From the NCBI RefSeq assembly GCF_963580165.1, contig NZ_CAUZLM010000006.1, positions 1-64,000 of the forward strand: DNA of 64,000 bases, read 5' to 3'. The notes under the pieces were generated by a model. That model was not told the DNA's origin. It searched no databases and saw only the letters and a list, made by a program, of their open reading frames with translations. The first letter of the stretch is position 1; every line of letters starts with the position of its first letter. Below are positions 1 to 8,989 of this stretch, piece after piece. The DNA is from Fructobacillus evanidus. GTDB lineage: Bacteria; Bacillota; Bacilli; Lactobacillales; Lactobacillaceae. Position numbers and translations under genes: made by a program.

Positions 1-8
1 GAAGAGAT

Positions 9-82
9 GGGCCATTAGCTCAGTTGGTTAGAGCGCTGTGTTGATAACGCAGAGGTCCCAGGTTCGAGTCCTGGATGGCCCA
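9..82 (+). tRNA. tRNA-Ile (anticodon GAT)
   Basis: A full cloverleaf is visible. The acceptor arm GGGCCAT (9-15) pairs with ATGGCCC (75-81), followed by discriminator A82. The anticodon stem CTGTG/CGCAG encloses the loop TTGATAA (41-47) with anticodon GAT at 43-45. The T-arm is CCAGG-TTCGAGT-CCTGG. CCA is not encoded, as the next bases are TGA. Confidence 0.95.
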
Positions 83-87
83 TGACA

Positions 88-157
88 AAGGAGACTACGG
101 TCTTCTTTTTTTGTGCAAGAAGTTAGGCCAGTTAAGGGTTTTGGCTTCTTTTTTTGT
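88..157 (+). terminator. Tandem terminators after tRNA-Ile
   Basis: Two hairpin-plus-T-run structures lie in the gap after the tRNA. The first pairs GGAGAC with GTCTTC around TACG and runs into seven T (about 88-112). The second pairs GAAG...GCC with GGCTTC before a second T7 (about 117-157). The second stem is imperfect. Confidence 0.6.
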
Positions 158-200
158 GTTTTCAAATAGCTTTTGCCAGTATATTAGTTTTAGAACAACT

Positions 201-229
201 TTGTCTGACCTATTCATAAATTGTATAAT
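201..229 (+). promoter_or_regulatory. Promoter giving a leaderless mRNA for the DUF2075 gene
   Basis: TTGTCT (201-206), a 17-bp spacer and a perfect TATAAT (224-229). The expected start site, 7 nt downstream, falls on the A of the ATG at 236. No ribosome binding site precedes that ATG, and the -10 box occupies the place where one would be. Confidence 0.65.
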
Positions 230-235
230 CAGATT

Positions 236-1441
236 ATGGAAAATGATAATTTAAAACCTTTTGACATTGATCAAATGAGCGCTAATCAACAAGACGTTCT
301 TGCTGATTTACAAAAATACATTAATGAGAGTTTGAAGACTTCTGATCATCATGTAGCGGTCATTGAGGGTGCTGCAGGAACCGGGAAGAGTGTTTTATTA
401 ACTCGGCTGTTCAAGAACATTCGACAGGGCCTAAAAGACCCTGCTAGCCCCTATCAGGGTCTAAAAACTGTCTTTACCGTTAATCACCCAGAGCTATTAA
501 AGGTCTACCAGGAGATGGGTGCACGCTACTCAGATCTTTACAAAAAAGATTATGTCCGGCCGACATCACTGATTAATAGTGCGCATAAGACGGATAGTCA
601 CTATGATGTCGTTTTAATCGATGAAGGCCATCTCTTACTAAGTAAGAGAGAGCCCTATATTCGTTTTTTTCAGGACAATCAATTGTCTGAAATTATCAAA
701 TTAGCGAAGGTTGTCGTAGTTGTCTTTGACTTTCAGCAGGTTATTCAAGGTAAGATGTTTTGGAATCAAAAGCTGCTAAATCAGGTTTTAGCCCCCTATG
801 ACCATCGGGTTTTTCCCATGGATTTTCAATATCGAATGGAGGCCAACGCTTCAGTTTCAGCTTGGATTGATGACTTCGTTACCGGCAAACTCACACCTTT
901 GCCAGTTAATCAAGGTGATTATGACCTGCGAATTTTTGAACGGGCGGATGACCTTTTTGAAACGATTAAGGAACGCAACGAAGAGGGCGGTCTGGCACGT
1001 GTACTGGCAACAACCGGCTTTCAACGGCGGGCAGATGGTGCCCACCATGTGGTATTAGATGGTTTTGATTTGCCGTGGGACGAATTCGATGCGCAGGTTA
1101 AGACGTGGCCAAATCGACCGGAGTCGATCAACCAGGTTGGTTCCATCTACACGGTTCAAGGCTTTGACTTAAATTATGCGGGAGTCTTACTGAGCCCAGC
1201 ATTTGAGTATGATGCCAAAAATGATCGGATGGTCGTTAATTCGGCAAAGGTCACTCACAAAGAAATTTATAAAAAGAACCCTAATCTGACCGATGCTGGT
1301 GCCATTGCTCAGGCCAAGACTGATTTTATGTACAATGCTTTAAACATTTTAGCTAAGCGTGGCAAAAAAGGATTGTATTTAAAAGCTGCCGACCCAGCCC
1401 TCAATGCGCGCTTACTGGCATTACAAAATCAAGCAAAATAA
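236..1441 (+). CDS. DUF2075-family DNA/RNA helicase-like ATPase
   Basis: A cytosolic P-loop NTPase of the DUF2075 family (Schlafen-like, superfamily 1 helicase-like), 401 residues, normal length for the family. A Walker A motif GAAGTGKS lies at about residues 45-52 and a Walker B LIDEGH at about 128-133. The C-terminal part carries helicase-like segments such as VGSIYTVQGFDLNYAGVLL. The physiological role of the family is poorly defined; members are often near nucleases or defence genes, but here it is a stand-alone gene after tRNA-Ile. A TTG at 221 could extend it by five codons, but that TTG overlaps the TATAAT box, so ATG 236 is preferred. It seems to be translated from a leaderless transcript. 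Confidence 0.85.
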   Translation: MENDNLKPFDIDQMSANQQDVLADLQKYINESLKTSDHHVAVIEGAAGTGKSVLLTRLFKNIRQGLKDPASPYQGLKTVFTVNHPELLKVYQEMGARYSDLYKKDYVRPTSLINSAHKTDSHYDVVLIDEGHLLLSKREPYIRFFQDNQLSEIIKLAKVVVVVFDFQQVIQGKMFWNQKLLNQVLAPYDHRVFPMDFQYRMEANASVSAWIDDFVTGKLTPLPVNQGDYDLRIFERADDLFETIKERNEEGGLARVLATTGFQRRADGAHHVVLDGFDLPWDEFDAQVKTWPNRPESINQVGSIYTVQGFDLNYAGVLLSPAFEYDAKNDRMVVNSAKVTHKEIYKKNPNLTDAGAIAQAKTDFMYNALNILAKRGKKGLYLKAADPALNARLLALQNQAK

Positions 1442-1442
1442 A

Positions 1443-1507
1443 AGAAGCTAAAGCCTTTTGATAGGCTTAGCTTCAACTAGAAAAACCGGTTATATCCGGT
1501 TTTTTTA
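1443..1507. terminator. Composite two-hairpin terminator between convergent genes
   Basis: An upstream hairpin (GAAGCTAA...TTAGCTTC, about 1445-1474) is followed after a short TAGAAAAA linker by AACCGG-TTATAT-CCGGTT and a T run (1482-1507). The second hairpin is flanked by A and T runs, so it can serve both the helicase gene and the leftward HAD gene. The same two-hairpin design recurs at 38412-38472. Confidence 0.8.
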
Positions 1508-1517
1508 TTAAATTAAA

Positions 1518-2291
1518 TTATTCAACAGACCATTCATCGAAATTTGCGACAAAATCAGTTGGCTGATTGACTTCTTTGGCTACGTCGGCTGGCTTGGACA
1601 CACCGGTGTAGACCAAAAGGGTGTCGAGGCCGTTTTTGATACCAGCCAGGATGTCCGTGTTGTAGTTGTCACCAACCATGACGGGATGGTCGGGGTGATT
1701 AAGCTTGGCTAGCGCACCTTCCATAATGGGGGCCTCAGGCTTGGCAATAATAGTGGGTTCTACTCCGGTTGCCGTAGTTAAGGCGGCAACAAGGGAACCA
1801 GCCCCAGGCAGCATGCCTTCTTCACTTGGAAGATTTGTGTCGGCGTTAGTGGCGATAAACTTTGCTCCGCGAGCAATGGCAAAGGTCGCCTCCTTGAGCT
1901 TTTGGTAGGTAAAGTTACGGTCGAGGCCCATCACGACAACGTTGGCCTCAGTGGCAGGGACCAAGTCGATACCAGCATTTTCCAGGGCATCTTTTAGGCC
2001 AGCTTCACCAATTAGATAGACCTTTTGGCCACTACCAGCCAAGCCCTTCACGTAATCGGCTGTTGCCATGGCAGAAGTATAAACCTGGTCAACAGTTGTC
2101 TTGATATTGTGGTTAACAGTCAAATTGTCGGCGACATCCTTGGCCGTTTTTGTTGAATTATTGGTAACGAAAAGATATGGAATCTTGGCATTTTGCAAGC
2201 GCTCAATGAAACGTTTAGCGGCTGGAATGGGTTCTTTACCATGATAGATTGTTCCATCAAGATCAATTAAATAAGCATTATACTTTGGCAT
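1518..2291 (-). CDS. HAD-superfamily phosphatase, TIGR01457/NagD-like (YutF type)
   Basis: A cytosolic HAD phosphatase of 257 residues, typical of the TIGR01457 (B. subtilis YutF-like) group, class IIA with a C2 cap. Motif I DLDGT is at about residues 10-14 with the Asp nucleophile. Motif II TNNST is near residue 44, the KPEAPI lysine segment near 183, and the C-terminal GDNYNTDI supplies acidic Mg2+ ligands. The family dephosphorylates small phosphometabolites; the true substrate cannot be read from sequence. The start is supported by AAAGGGGA upstream of the ATG on the minus strand. It is monocistronic and convergent with the helicase gene. Confidence 0.88.
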   Translation of the reverse strand: MPKYNAYLIDLDGTIYHGKEPIPAAKRFIERLQNAKIPYLFVTNNSTKTAKDVADNLTVNHNIKTTVDQVYTSAMATADYVKGLAGSGQKVYLIGEAGLKDALENAGIDLVPATEANVVVMGLDRNFTYQKLKEATFAIARGAKFIATNADTNLPSEEGMLPGAGSLVAALTTATGVEPTIIAKPEAPIMEGALAKLNHPDHPVMVGDNYNTDILAGIKNGLDTLLVYTGVSKPADVAKEVNQPTDFVANFDEWSVE

Positions 2292-2410
2292 AAAAATATC
2301 CCCTTTAGCGGTTCGATTGATTCTATTGTCACGTATTTGTTTAAAATTAGCAAGGGAAAAAGTGCTAGTTTTAAAAACAGAAAAAGATATAAGCTTGAAA
2401 TGATTTTTAA

Positions 2411-2439
2411 CTGAAAGCCCCTACAAATAGGCGTATAAT
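2411..2439 (+). promoter_or_regulatory. Promoter giving a near-leaderless ltaS mRNA
   Basis: CTGAAA (2411-2416), a 17-bp spacer and a perfect TATAAT (2434-2439). The predicted start site (about 2446) is only some 3 nt before the ATG at 2449, leaving no room for a ribosome binding site. Confidence 0.6.
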
Positions 2440-2448
2440 GGCCTTATT

Positions 2449-4659
2449 ATGAAAAAAGAAGTACAAAAAAAGCCGCATCGTTTAAAGGCGGTTTACCAGG
2501 CGGGAAAAACAAAGGTCCAGACCCGCTTAGGTTTTTATACACTATTAGTTTCGCTGTTCATTTTGAAAACCTTTTTGGCTTACGGAATGGATTTTAACTG
2601 GATGCACGTGTCGTCATTGTATCAAGTTTTCTTGATGTTGATTAACCCAATCGGGTTTACGATGCTGATTTTTGCGTTGCCATTGTTCTTTAAAAATCGT
2701 AATTTATATTACGGTGGAATGATGGTTTTGTACACGGCTCTGACGACCTATCTTTATATCAGCGTGACTTACTACCGTGAGTTTACTGACTATTTGAGTG
2801 TCAATGTCATTTTGAATTACTCATCGGTTAATCAGGGTGGTAAGGCGGCCGGTGCGATTAGTTTTAGCCCTCATGACTTCTTGTTTTGGATTGATGTTGT
2901 TATTCTACTAGGTCTTTTGTTGTTCAAAAAGATTAAGCGTGATCGTCAGGCCGTTCGCCCCGGTAAAACGTCAACGTTACTCGCAGTAGGCTGGTTGATT
3001 ATCATGGCCAACTTAGCACTGGCTGATGTTGATCGTCCTCAGTTGTTGACTCGGCAATTCGATCGGGAATACTTGGTTAAGTATTTGGGAATCGGTCCCT
3101 TTACAGTATTGGATGCCTATAATACTTTCAATACGAGTCAGGTGCGAAAATCAGCGAAGCCAGAAGAACTACAAAAGGTGAAAAAGTACGTTCAAGATCA
3201 CTATGTTGGCATGAACCCAACCTATGCCGGTAAGGCAAAGGGTAAGAACGTTATTGTGATTCACTTGGAGTCTTTCCAGCAGTTTTCAATTGATCGCAAG
3301 GTTAACGGACAAGAAGTAACACCATTCTTGAATTCTCTGTATCACAGTAAAGATACGATTGCCTTCGATAATTTCTTCCACCAGGTCGGCCAAGGAAAAA
3401 CGTCCGATGCTGAAAATCTATTGGAGACATCCACCTACGGTCTGCCACAAGGTTCACTTTTTGCCAAGTTAGGCAATGACCAGACTTTCCAGGCAATGCC
3501 GTCCATTTTGAATCAACGGGCTGGTTATTCATCAGCCGTCTTCCACGGTAACACCGGTTCATTCTGGAATCGAACGAATGTTTATAAAAACATGGGTTAT
3601 CAAAATTGGATTTCTGGCGAGTATTTCGATACGAGCGGTAAAAAATCAACCGCCTGGGGCTTGAAGGATAAGTTACTCTTTAAGGATTCGGTTCCATACC
3701 TTGAACGCTTGCAACAACCGTTTTATGCGAAGTACATCACGGTTTCCAACCATATCCCGTACGAAATTGATAAGGATGACCAAGATCCTAATTTCCAAAC
3801 GTCTAATTCCGGATCGAAATATATTGATAATTACTTCATTACCAACCATTATTTGGATCAGGCCATTAAAGAATTCTTCGATTATCTGAAGAAATCAGGT
3901 CTGTACGACAACACCATGGTTGTGCTTTACGGTGATCATTACGGTATTAATAATACCGATACCAAGTATTTGGCTCCACTTTTGGGCAAGGATCCAAGCA
4001 AGTGGACGGATTTGGATAACGAAAACTTGCAGCGAACACCGTTGATTATTCATGTTCCTGGCTTGAAAAATGGCGGTATTAACCATACCTATGGTGGTGA
4101 AGTTGATGTGGCGCCAACAATCGAGCATCTTTTGGGGATTTCAAGCAAGCGCTATATTCAGTTTGGTCAGGACCTCCTGGCAACCGACCGGAGTCAACTG
4201 GTGGTCATGCGTAATAAGGACTGGATGACACCGAACTATGCTTCGATTTCTGGCACGATTTGGGATACAAAGACCGGTGAAAAAGTCATTAACCCGACGC
4301 CAGATCAGGAAAAGCTCTTTAACAAGTATCAGACGGAAGCCAACGAAAAGCTAGCGATGTCCGATACGCTGAACCAGAAGAATTTGCTGCGTTTCTACCA
4401 CCCTGATGGCTTTAAGGCGGTCGATGCGGCGGCATATGACTATTCCAAGTCAAAGACCCTGGCCCGCTTTAAAAAGGCCAACGAAAATCAGAATTCAACG
4501 TCCTTGTACACTCAGCATGGTGGCCAAAGTACGGTTACCGACTACATCACCAATGCACCGGAAATTAATGATAATCCGGACTCAGTAACGTCTGATTATC
4601 CGGGTACCTCAAGTGCTTTTGCGCCAAGCAGTGCAAGTAGTAGTAGCAGTAGTAATTAA
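2449..4659 (+). CDS. ltaS: LtaS-type lipoteichoic acid synthase (membrane sulfatase-fold enzyme)
   Basis: Transfers glycerol phosphate from phosphatidylglycerol to build the lipoteichoic acid backbone on the outer face of the membrane. About five hydrophobic segments occupy residues 25-190, followed by an extracellular sulfatase-fold domain. Visible active-site features are Glu274 in HLESF, the candidate nucleophile Thr318 in GQGKTSDAE and the metal-binding GDHYG at 495-499. At 736 residues it is longer than the well-studied S. aureus enzyme; the excess is a C-terminal Ser/Thr/Asn-rich tail ending in a serine run, which may reach into the wall. Other LtaS-family enzymes (primase, phosphoethanolamine transferases) share the fold, so the exact reaction is inferred. 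No ribosome site precedes the ATG. A terminator follows directly. Confidence 0.88.
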   Translation: MKKEVQKKPHRLKAVYQAGKTKVQTRLGFYTLLVSLFILKTFLAYGMDFNWMHVSSLYQVFLMLINPIGFTMLIFALPLFFKNRNLYYGGMMVLYTALTTYLYISVTYYREFTDYLSVNVILNYSSVNQGGKAAGAISFSPHDFLFWIDVVILLGLLLFKKIKRDRQAVRPGKTSTLLAVGWLIIMANLALADVDRPQLLTRQFDREYLVKYLGIGPFTVLDAYNTFNTSQVRKSAKPEELQKVKKYVQDHYVGMNPTYAGKAKGKNVIVIHLESFQQFSIDRKVNGQEVTPFLNSLYHSKDTIAFDNFFHQVGQGKTSDAENLLETSTYGLPQGSLFAKLGNDQTFQAMPSILNQRAGYSSAVFHGNTGSFWNRTNVYKNMGYQNWISGEYFDTSGKKSTAWGLKDKLLFKDSVPYLERLQQPFYAKYITVSNHIPYEIDKDDQDPNFQTSNSGSKYIDNYFITNHYLDQAIKEFFDYLKKSGLYDNTMVVLYGDHYGINNTDTKYLAPLLGKDPSKWTDLDNENLQRTPLIIHVPGLKNGGINHTYGGEVDVAPTIEHLLGISSKRYIQFGQDLLATDRSQLVVMRNKDWMTPNYASISGTIWDTKTGEKVINPTPDQEKLFNKYQTEANEKLAMSDTLNQKNLLRFYHPDGFKAVDAAAYDYSKSKTLARFKKANENQNSTSLYTQHGGQSTVTDYITNAPEINDNPDSVTSDYPGTSSAFAPSSASSSSSSN

Positions 4660-4668
4660 GTTAAAATG

Positions 4669-4696
4669 AAATCAGGGGAAACCCTGATTTTTTATT
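4669..4696 (+). terminator. Terminator after ltaS
   Basis: AAATCAGGG pairs with CCCTGATTT across a GAAA-type loop and is followed by a T run. Confidence 0.85.
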
Positions 4697-4707
4697 AGGG
4701 AAAAGAA

Positions 4708-5604
4708 ATGGTTGCAAAATATCAAAAGCAAATCACCATAGCGAATCAATTTTCCGGTTTGTCAGTGAAAGACTACTTGAAACAAATTTTTCTGCCAAAG
4801 CATCTGCGGGGAAACTTGCGGCAGGAGCGGGGTCTGCGCGTTAATGGCCAACAGGTCTCGACAGCACACGTTTTAAAGACTGGTGACCAACTAACCCTGA
4901 CCTTCCAAGAAGACGTATTCTTGGACCAGCAGGGCCCTTATCCGGTAAATATTGATATCTCCCTTGTCGTCGTCTATGAAAACGAGGACCTTTTGGTGGT
5001 GAACAAGCCAGCCGGGATGAAGATGCACCCGCATTCGCCGACGGAAACGGATACGTTGCTGAATTACGTGAATGGCTATTTTCAAAAGAATCCGCAAAAA
5101 TCAGCTGGTCAACCTGCTCGAGCCTTTATGGTTCATCGCTTGGATCGGGCAACTTCTGGCCTGGTAATTGTGGCCAAAAATCCAATCGTGGTACCAATTC
5201 TCAATCGTTTGATCAAAGAAAAGATTATTAAGCGAACCTATCTGGCACGAGTTGCGGGCCGGTTTGACCAAAAGGCTGGTCTTTTTGATCAAAAAATTGG
5301 CAATCATCCAAATGATGATCGCTTGCGTTGGTTTAATTCTGCCGGCCAAAACGCCGTTACCCACTATCAGGTCTTAGAAGAGGATAGCGAACGTGACGAA
5401 AGTCTTGTTCGCCTTGAATTGGAAACGGGGAGGATGCACCAACTGCGGGTCCATTTAGCCGGCAATGGTCATCCCATTAATGGGGATGATTTTTATCAGG
5501 GTAAGACTGGTAAGCGACTAGCCCTGCATTCAACGGCTCTTTCATTGATACTTCCCTTTACTGGGGAACAAGTTTTGTTAGAAGAGCGAGAGGGTCTGAT
5601 TTAA
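4708..5604 (+). CDS. RluA-family pseudouridine synthase
   Basis: Converts specific uridines in rRNA or tRNA to pseudouridine. The N-terminal ~75 residues look like an S4 RNA-binding domain (LRVNGQQV...GDQLTL). The catalytic domain follows, with the signature HRLDRATSGL, giving catalytic Asp146, and the conserved ETGRMHQLRVHLA near residue 230. Length 298 is normal for RluA/RluD-type enzymes. Which position it modifies cannot be told. The start has a weak AGGGAAA ribosome site just after the ltaS terminator. Confidence 0.9.
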   Translation: MVAKYQKQITIANQFSGLSVKDYLKQIFLPKHLRGNLRQERGLRVNGQQVSTAHVLKTGDQLTLTFQEDVFLDQQGPYPVNIDISLVVVYENEDLLVVNKPAGMKMHPHSPTETDTLLNYVNGYFQKNPQKSAGQPARAFMVHRLDRATSGLVIVAKNPIVVPILNRLIKEKIIKRTYLARVAGRFDQKAGLFDQKIGNHPNDDRLRWFNSAGQNAVTHYQVLEEDSERDESLVRLELETGRMHQLRVHLAGNGHPINGDDFYQGKTGKRLALHSTALSLILPFTGEQVLLEEREGLI

Positions 5605-5618
5605 AAAATGAGCAATTA

Positions 5619-5649
5619 AAAAGGTCCTGACTAGACAGTCAGGACCTTT
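5619..5649. terminator. Bidirectional terminator between rluA-like and aquaporin genes
   Basis: AAAGGTCCTGACT (5619-5631) pairs perfectly with AGTCAGGACCTTT around a short AGAC loop. It lies between two convergent genes. Confidence 0.85.
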
Positions 5650-5665
5650 GTTGTATGATGAAAGA

Positions 5666-6403
5666 TTATTCGGCAACTGATTTAACAGTGGACTCATCTT
5701 CGTTCATGAAATATTTAACAACCAAGCCGGCCAAGAGGCCACCCAAAATCTCGGCAATTAAGAAGTACCAAAGATGGGCAGAGGATGCCAAGCCTTTATA
5801 AAGGGCTGGAGCAAGGACGCGGGCTGGGTTAACCAAGCCGTTTGTAAGAGGATAAGTCACAAAGGAAATCAGGGTAAAGCTAATCCCGGTGATAGCGGCG
5901 CTTTGCTTGATGTGCTTCTTCAATGCCACTAGGGTGATAAAGACCAAAACAAAGGTGAAGAACAATTCAATGGCCACTGCTAGCCAAACGGAAATGGCGC
6001 TGGCTGCTGATGGTTCTAATAAGGAGAACAATTGGCTCGCTTTGACAGAAGACGTTGATGAAGAGGATGAGGAGCTTTGTTGTGCATTAATGATTGGGAT
6101 TAGCGTATAAACCGAAAGGGTCAATCCGGCAAAGGCACCGAGGAACTGAGCTAAAAAGTAGCCCCCAAAGGTTTTCCAAGAGATGTCTTTATTGATGGCT
6201 GCTCCTAAGGAAACGGCGGGGTTAAAGTGACCACCGTCAGCCATGGGACCGAAGATAAACATCAAAGCTGCTAATGCCAGGCCGAAGATGGCCATGGCGT
6301 CAAAGAGCTGACCCGTTTGGAATGTCGTGACGTAAATCAAGGCGGTGGTGGCGAAAATGACCAACAGCATCGTCCCAAAGAATTCTGCAAAATACTTGCG
6401 CAT
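5666..6403 (-). CDS. MIP-family aquaporin / glycerol facilitator
   Basis: A membrane channel for water, glycerol or other small neutral solutes. Six hydrophobic spans are evident, with both half-helix NPA boxes: GHFNPAVS near residue 61 and VNPARV near residue 188. The loop between spans three and four is enlarged by a serine run after NAQQ, an unusual extracellular insertion. Length 245 is normal. The ATG is preceded by AAAAGGAG on the minus strand. It lies 86 bp downstream of the copper ATPase in the same direction and could be co-transcribed with it. Selectivity between water and glycerol cannot be decided by eye. Confidence 0.88.
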   Translation of the reverse strand: MRKYFAEFFGTMLLVIFATTALIYVTTFQTGQLFDAMAIFGLALAALMFIFGPMADGGHFNPAVSLGAAINKDISWKTFGGYFLAQFLGAFAGLTLSVYTLIPIINAQQSSSSSSSTSSVKASQLFSLLEPSAASAISVWLAVAIELFFTFVLVFITLVALKKHIKQSAAITGISFTLISFVTYPLTNGLVNPARVLAPALYKGLASSAHLWYFLIAEILGGLLAGLVVKYFMNEDESTVKSVAE

Positions 6404-6489
6404 AAAAAAAGCTCCTTTTATTTGTACTCAACTGCTCATTATACAGCTTTGACATAAAAGAAACTTTAAAAATTCTAATCTTTGTGCGC

Positions 6490-8895
6490 TTACTTGTGTA
6501 AGAGAAGTGCATTGATGGCCACAACAACCGTTGAAAGCGACATCACGGTGGCCCCAATCAATGGGTTTAACATGATGCCGGCAAAGGCAAAGAGGCCAGC
6601 GGCGGTTGGAATGGCTAAAATGTTATAGCCAGCTCCCCACCAGAGGTTTTCAACTTCTTTGCGGTTAGCGTTATGGGCCAAGTTAATTAAATCGATGATC
6701 TTTGGTAGTGATTTCGAAATCAACACGGCGTCGGCTGAAGCCTGGGCCACGTCGGTTCCCGCACCAATGGCCACTGACAAATCAGCTTGGGCCAAGGCTG
6801 GAGAATCGTTAATCCCATCACCGATCATCATCGTCTTACCCTTTTGTTGGTACTGCTTGACCAAGTTAATTTTGTCTTCTGGTGAGACTTCTGCCTGGAC
6901 AACATCGATTCCTAATTCTTGGGCAACCTTATTGGCCGTCTTTTTGGCATCACCCGTGACAAGGACCGGGGTAATTTGGTGGGCCTTGAGTTGGGCAACA
7001 AAGTCTTTGGCTGAGTCTTTAATGCTGTCACCGAGGGAGACAGCGGCCAAAACCTGATGGCCATCTGTTAGGTAGGAGATGGAACCATCGGCATCCAATG
7101 GTTCAAAGCCGATGTGTTGCTCGCTTAGGTAGCGTGCTGAAACCAGTGAATATTGCTGACTGTTGACGGTTCCACTGATCCCGGCCCCGGCAATGGTTTG
7201 CACGTCTTGGCCGGCCGTGACGGTCACGCCATCGTCCTTTGCTTTCTGGACGATAGCCTTAGCCAGTGGGTGGGAAGATTGCTGTTCAAGAGCGGCCATG
7301 ATGGCAAGGGCGTCGTGGTCGCTGATTTTGTTAGTGACTAATTTTTGCACTTGGAAGTGACCGTTAGTCAAAGTACCAGTCTTATCCATCAAGGCATAAT
7401 CCAGGTGCTTAGCTGACAGCACTGCACCGTGCTTCTTAATCAAAATGCCATCCTTGGCTGCCAGTGCCTTGGTCCGTTGGATAACCAATGGAATGGCCAA
7501 ACCTAAAGCATGTGGGCAGGCAATAATTAGCGTTGTCACGGCGATATTAAAGGCGGTTGTCAGGCCGCTGATGGCGGTCCAAATAATAAGCGCCAAGATG
7601 GCAGCTGTTAAGCCGACCCAGAAAAGCCAGCCGGCAACCTTATTGGCCAGTGATTCGGCCTTAGAGGAGCTGGCCTCCGTCTGGTTCAAAGTCTTTTTGA
7701 GGTGGCCAATAAAGGAATCATCGTCGACGGCGGAGACCTGAACAAGCAAAGTACCTTCACCGTTAATTGTTCCACCAATGACGGAGGACTTTTCAGCCTT
7801 TTTGACTGGCTTTGATTCACCGGTCATCAGTGATTCATCCACTTGGGATGAACCTGAAAGAACGGTGCCGTCAGCAGGGAAGGATTCACCGGCCAAGACC
7901 TGAACGACAGAACCAGCCGTGAGCGAACTGACGGGCTTGTCGGTGAAAGAATCGCCTTCCTTGACATGAGCCGTTGCCGGGGTGAGCTTTGAAAGTTCGG
8001 AGGTTGCATTGCCGGCCTTCATGGTGGCTTGCATCTCAATTAAGTGCCCCAAGAGCATGATGACAACCAGGGTACCGAACTCCAAGAAGTAGTCCATGGC
8101 GTCGACCTTAAAGAAAGTCTTGGCAATAAAGGCATAGACGGAAACCCAGAAGGTAACCAAAAGCCCCATGGAAATCAGCGACATCATCGCTGGTTTCTTT
8201 TGCTTCAATTCAATTTTCGCGATCGAAAAGAAGGGTTGGGTACCAACGGCATACATGGCGACCGCCAAAATCAGCATCACCCAGTTGGAACCGGGGAATG
8301 TCAATGTGATTGGTAGGTCAACGCCCATAAAGGGAGCGACGAACAGGAGGGGAATCAAGAGAGCGAAAGACCACCAGAACCGCTGCTTCATGTTGCTGTG
8401 GTTCATTGGCATACCGCCCATGTCACCCATGCCAGACATGTCATGGTCCATGTGGCTATGATCCATTCCGGGCATGTTACCCATATTCGACATGTCGTGG
8501 TCCATCTTCATTTGGCCATCGTGACCCTGGCTCATATCCATTTGCATGTGGTCATCGTGGCCTTGATGATTGTGCCCCATATCCATGTTGCCCATGTCGT
8601 TGTGACCGTCATTATCTTGGTGATCCATTTTCATTTGTCCGTGGCCCATTTGCATGTGGTCATCGTGCCCTTGATGATTGTGTTCCATATCCATGTGGTC
8701 CATCTTCATTTGTCCGTGGCCCATTTGCATGTGGTCATCGTGCCCCTGATGATTGTGTCCCATATCCATGTGCTCCGTGTCGCTGTGGCCGTCATGATCT
8801 TGGTGGCCCATCTTCATCTGCCCCATGTCTTTTTTCTTGTTTTCTTCATGGTTGTCGTGATTCATGTGACGGTTCTTGTCAAAGTCGTCTGCCAT
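6490..8895 (-). CDS. copB: CopB-type copper-exporting P1B ATPase with His/Met-rich N-terminus
   Basis: Pumps copper out across the membrane using ATP. Residues 1-170 are an unusual His/Met/Asp/Gly-rich domain in which a unit containing HNHQGHDDHMQM occurs three times, in place of the CxxC ferredoxin-like domains of CopA. The ATPase core starts near residue 172: TGES at about 358-361 (actuator), the transmembrane metal motif CPH at 460-462, the phosphorylation motif DKTGTLT at 504-510 and GDGINDSPAL in the hinge. CPH instead of CPC marks the CopB (P1B-3) subgroup, linked to copper/silver export. The ATG has AAAGGAAG upstream. No copY or copZ gene is adjacent. Confidence 0.92.
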   Translation of the reverse strand: MADDFDKNRHMNHDNHEENKKKDMGQMKMGHQDHDGHSDTEHMDMGHNHQGHDDHMQMGHGQMKMDHMDMEHNHQGHDDHMQMGHGQMKMDHQDNDGHNDMGNMDMGHNHQGHDDHMQMDMSQGHDGQMKMDHDMSNMGNMPGMDHSHMDHDMSGMGDMGGMPMNHSNMKQRFWWSFALLIPLLFVAPFMGVDLPITLTFPGSNWVMLILAVAMYAVGTQPFFSIAKIELKQKKPAMMSLISMGLLVTFWVSVYAFIAKTFFKVDAMDYFLEFGTLVVIMLLGHLIEMQATMKAGNATSELSKLTPATAHVKEGDSFTDKPVSSLTAGSVVQVLAGESFPADGTVLSGSSQVDESLMTGESKPVKKAEKSSVIGGTINGEGTLLVQVSAVDDDSFIGHLKKTLNQTEASSSKAESLANKVAGWLFWVGLTAAILALIIWTAISGLTTAFNIAVTTLIIACPHALGLAIPLVIQRTKALAAKDGILIKKHGAVLSAKHLDYALMDKTGTLTNGHFQVQKLVTNKISDHDALAIMAALEQQSSHPLAKAIVQKAKDDGVTVTAGQDVQTIAGAGISGTVNSQQYSLVSARYLSEQHIGFEPLDADGSISYLTDGHQVLAAVSLGDSIKDSAKDFVAQLKAHQITPVLVTGDAKKTANKVAQELGIDVVQAEVSPEDKINLVKQYQQKGKTMMIGDGINDSPALAQADLSVAIGAGTDVAQASADAVLISKSLPKIIDLINLAHNANRKEVENLWWGAGYNILAIPTAAGLFAFAGIMLNPLIGATVMSLSTVVVAINALLLHK

Positions 8896-8960
8896 AAAAG
8901 AACTTCCTTTCTAAAAACGAATTTATTTCTTTACCGGTCTAACTTAAAACAAAAATTAAT

Positions 8961-8989
8961 ATTATGCAAGTTTTTGGCTATTTATACAA
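8961..8989 (-). promoter_or_regulatory. Candidate promoter of the copper ATPase gene
   Basis: Read on the minus strand: TTGTAT (8989-8984), a 17-bp spacer and CATAAT (8966-8961), about 65 nt before the ATG. No convincing copper-repressor box overlaps it. Confidence 0.5.
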
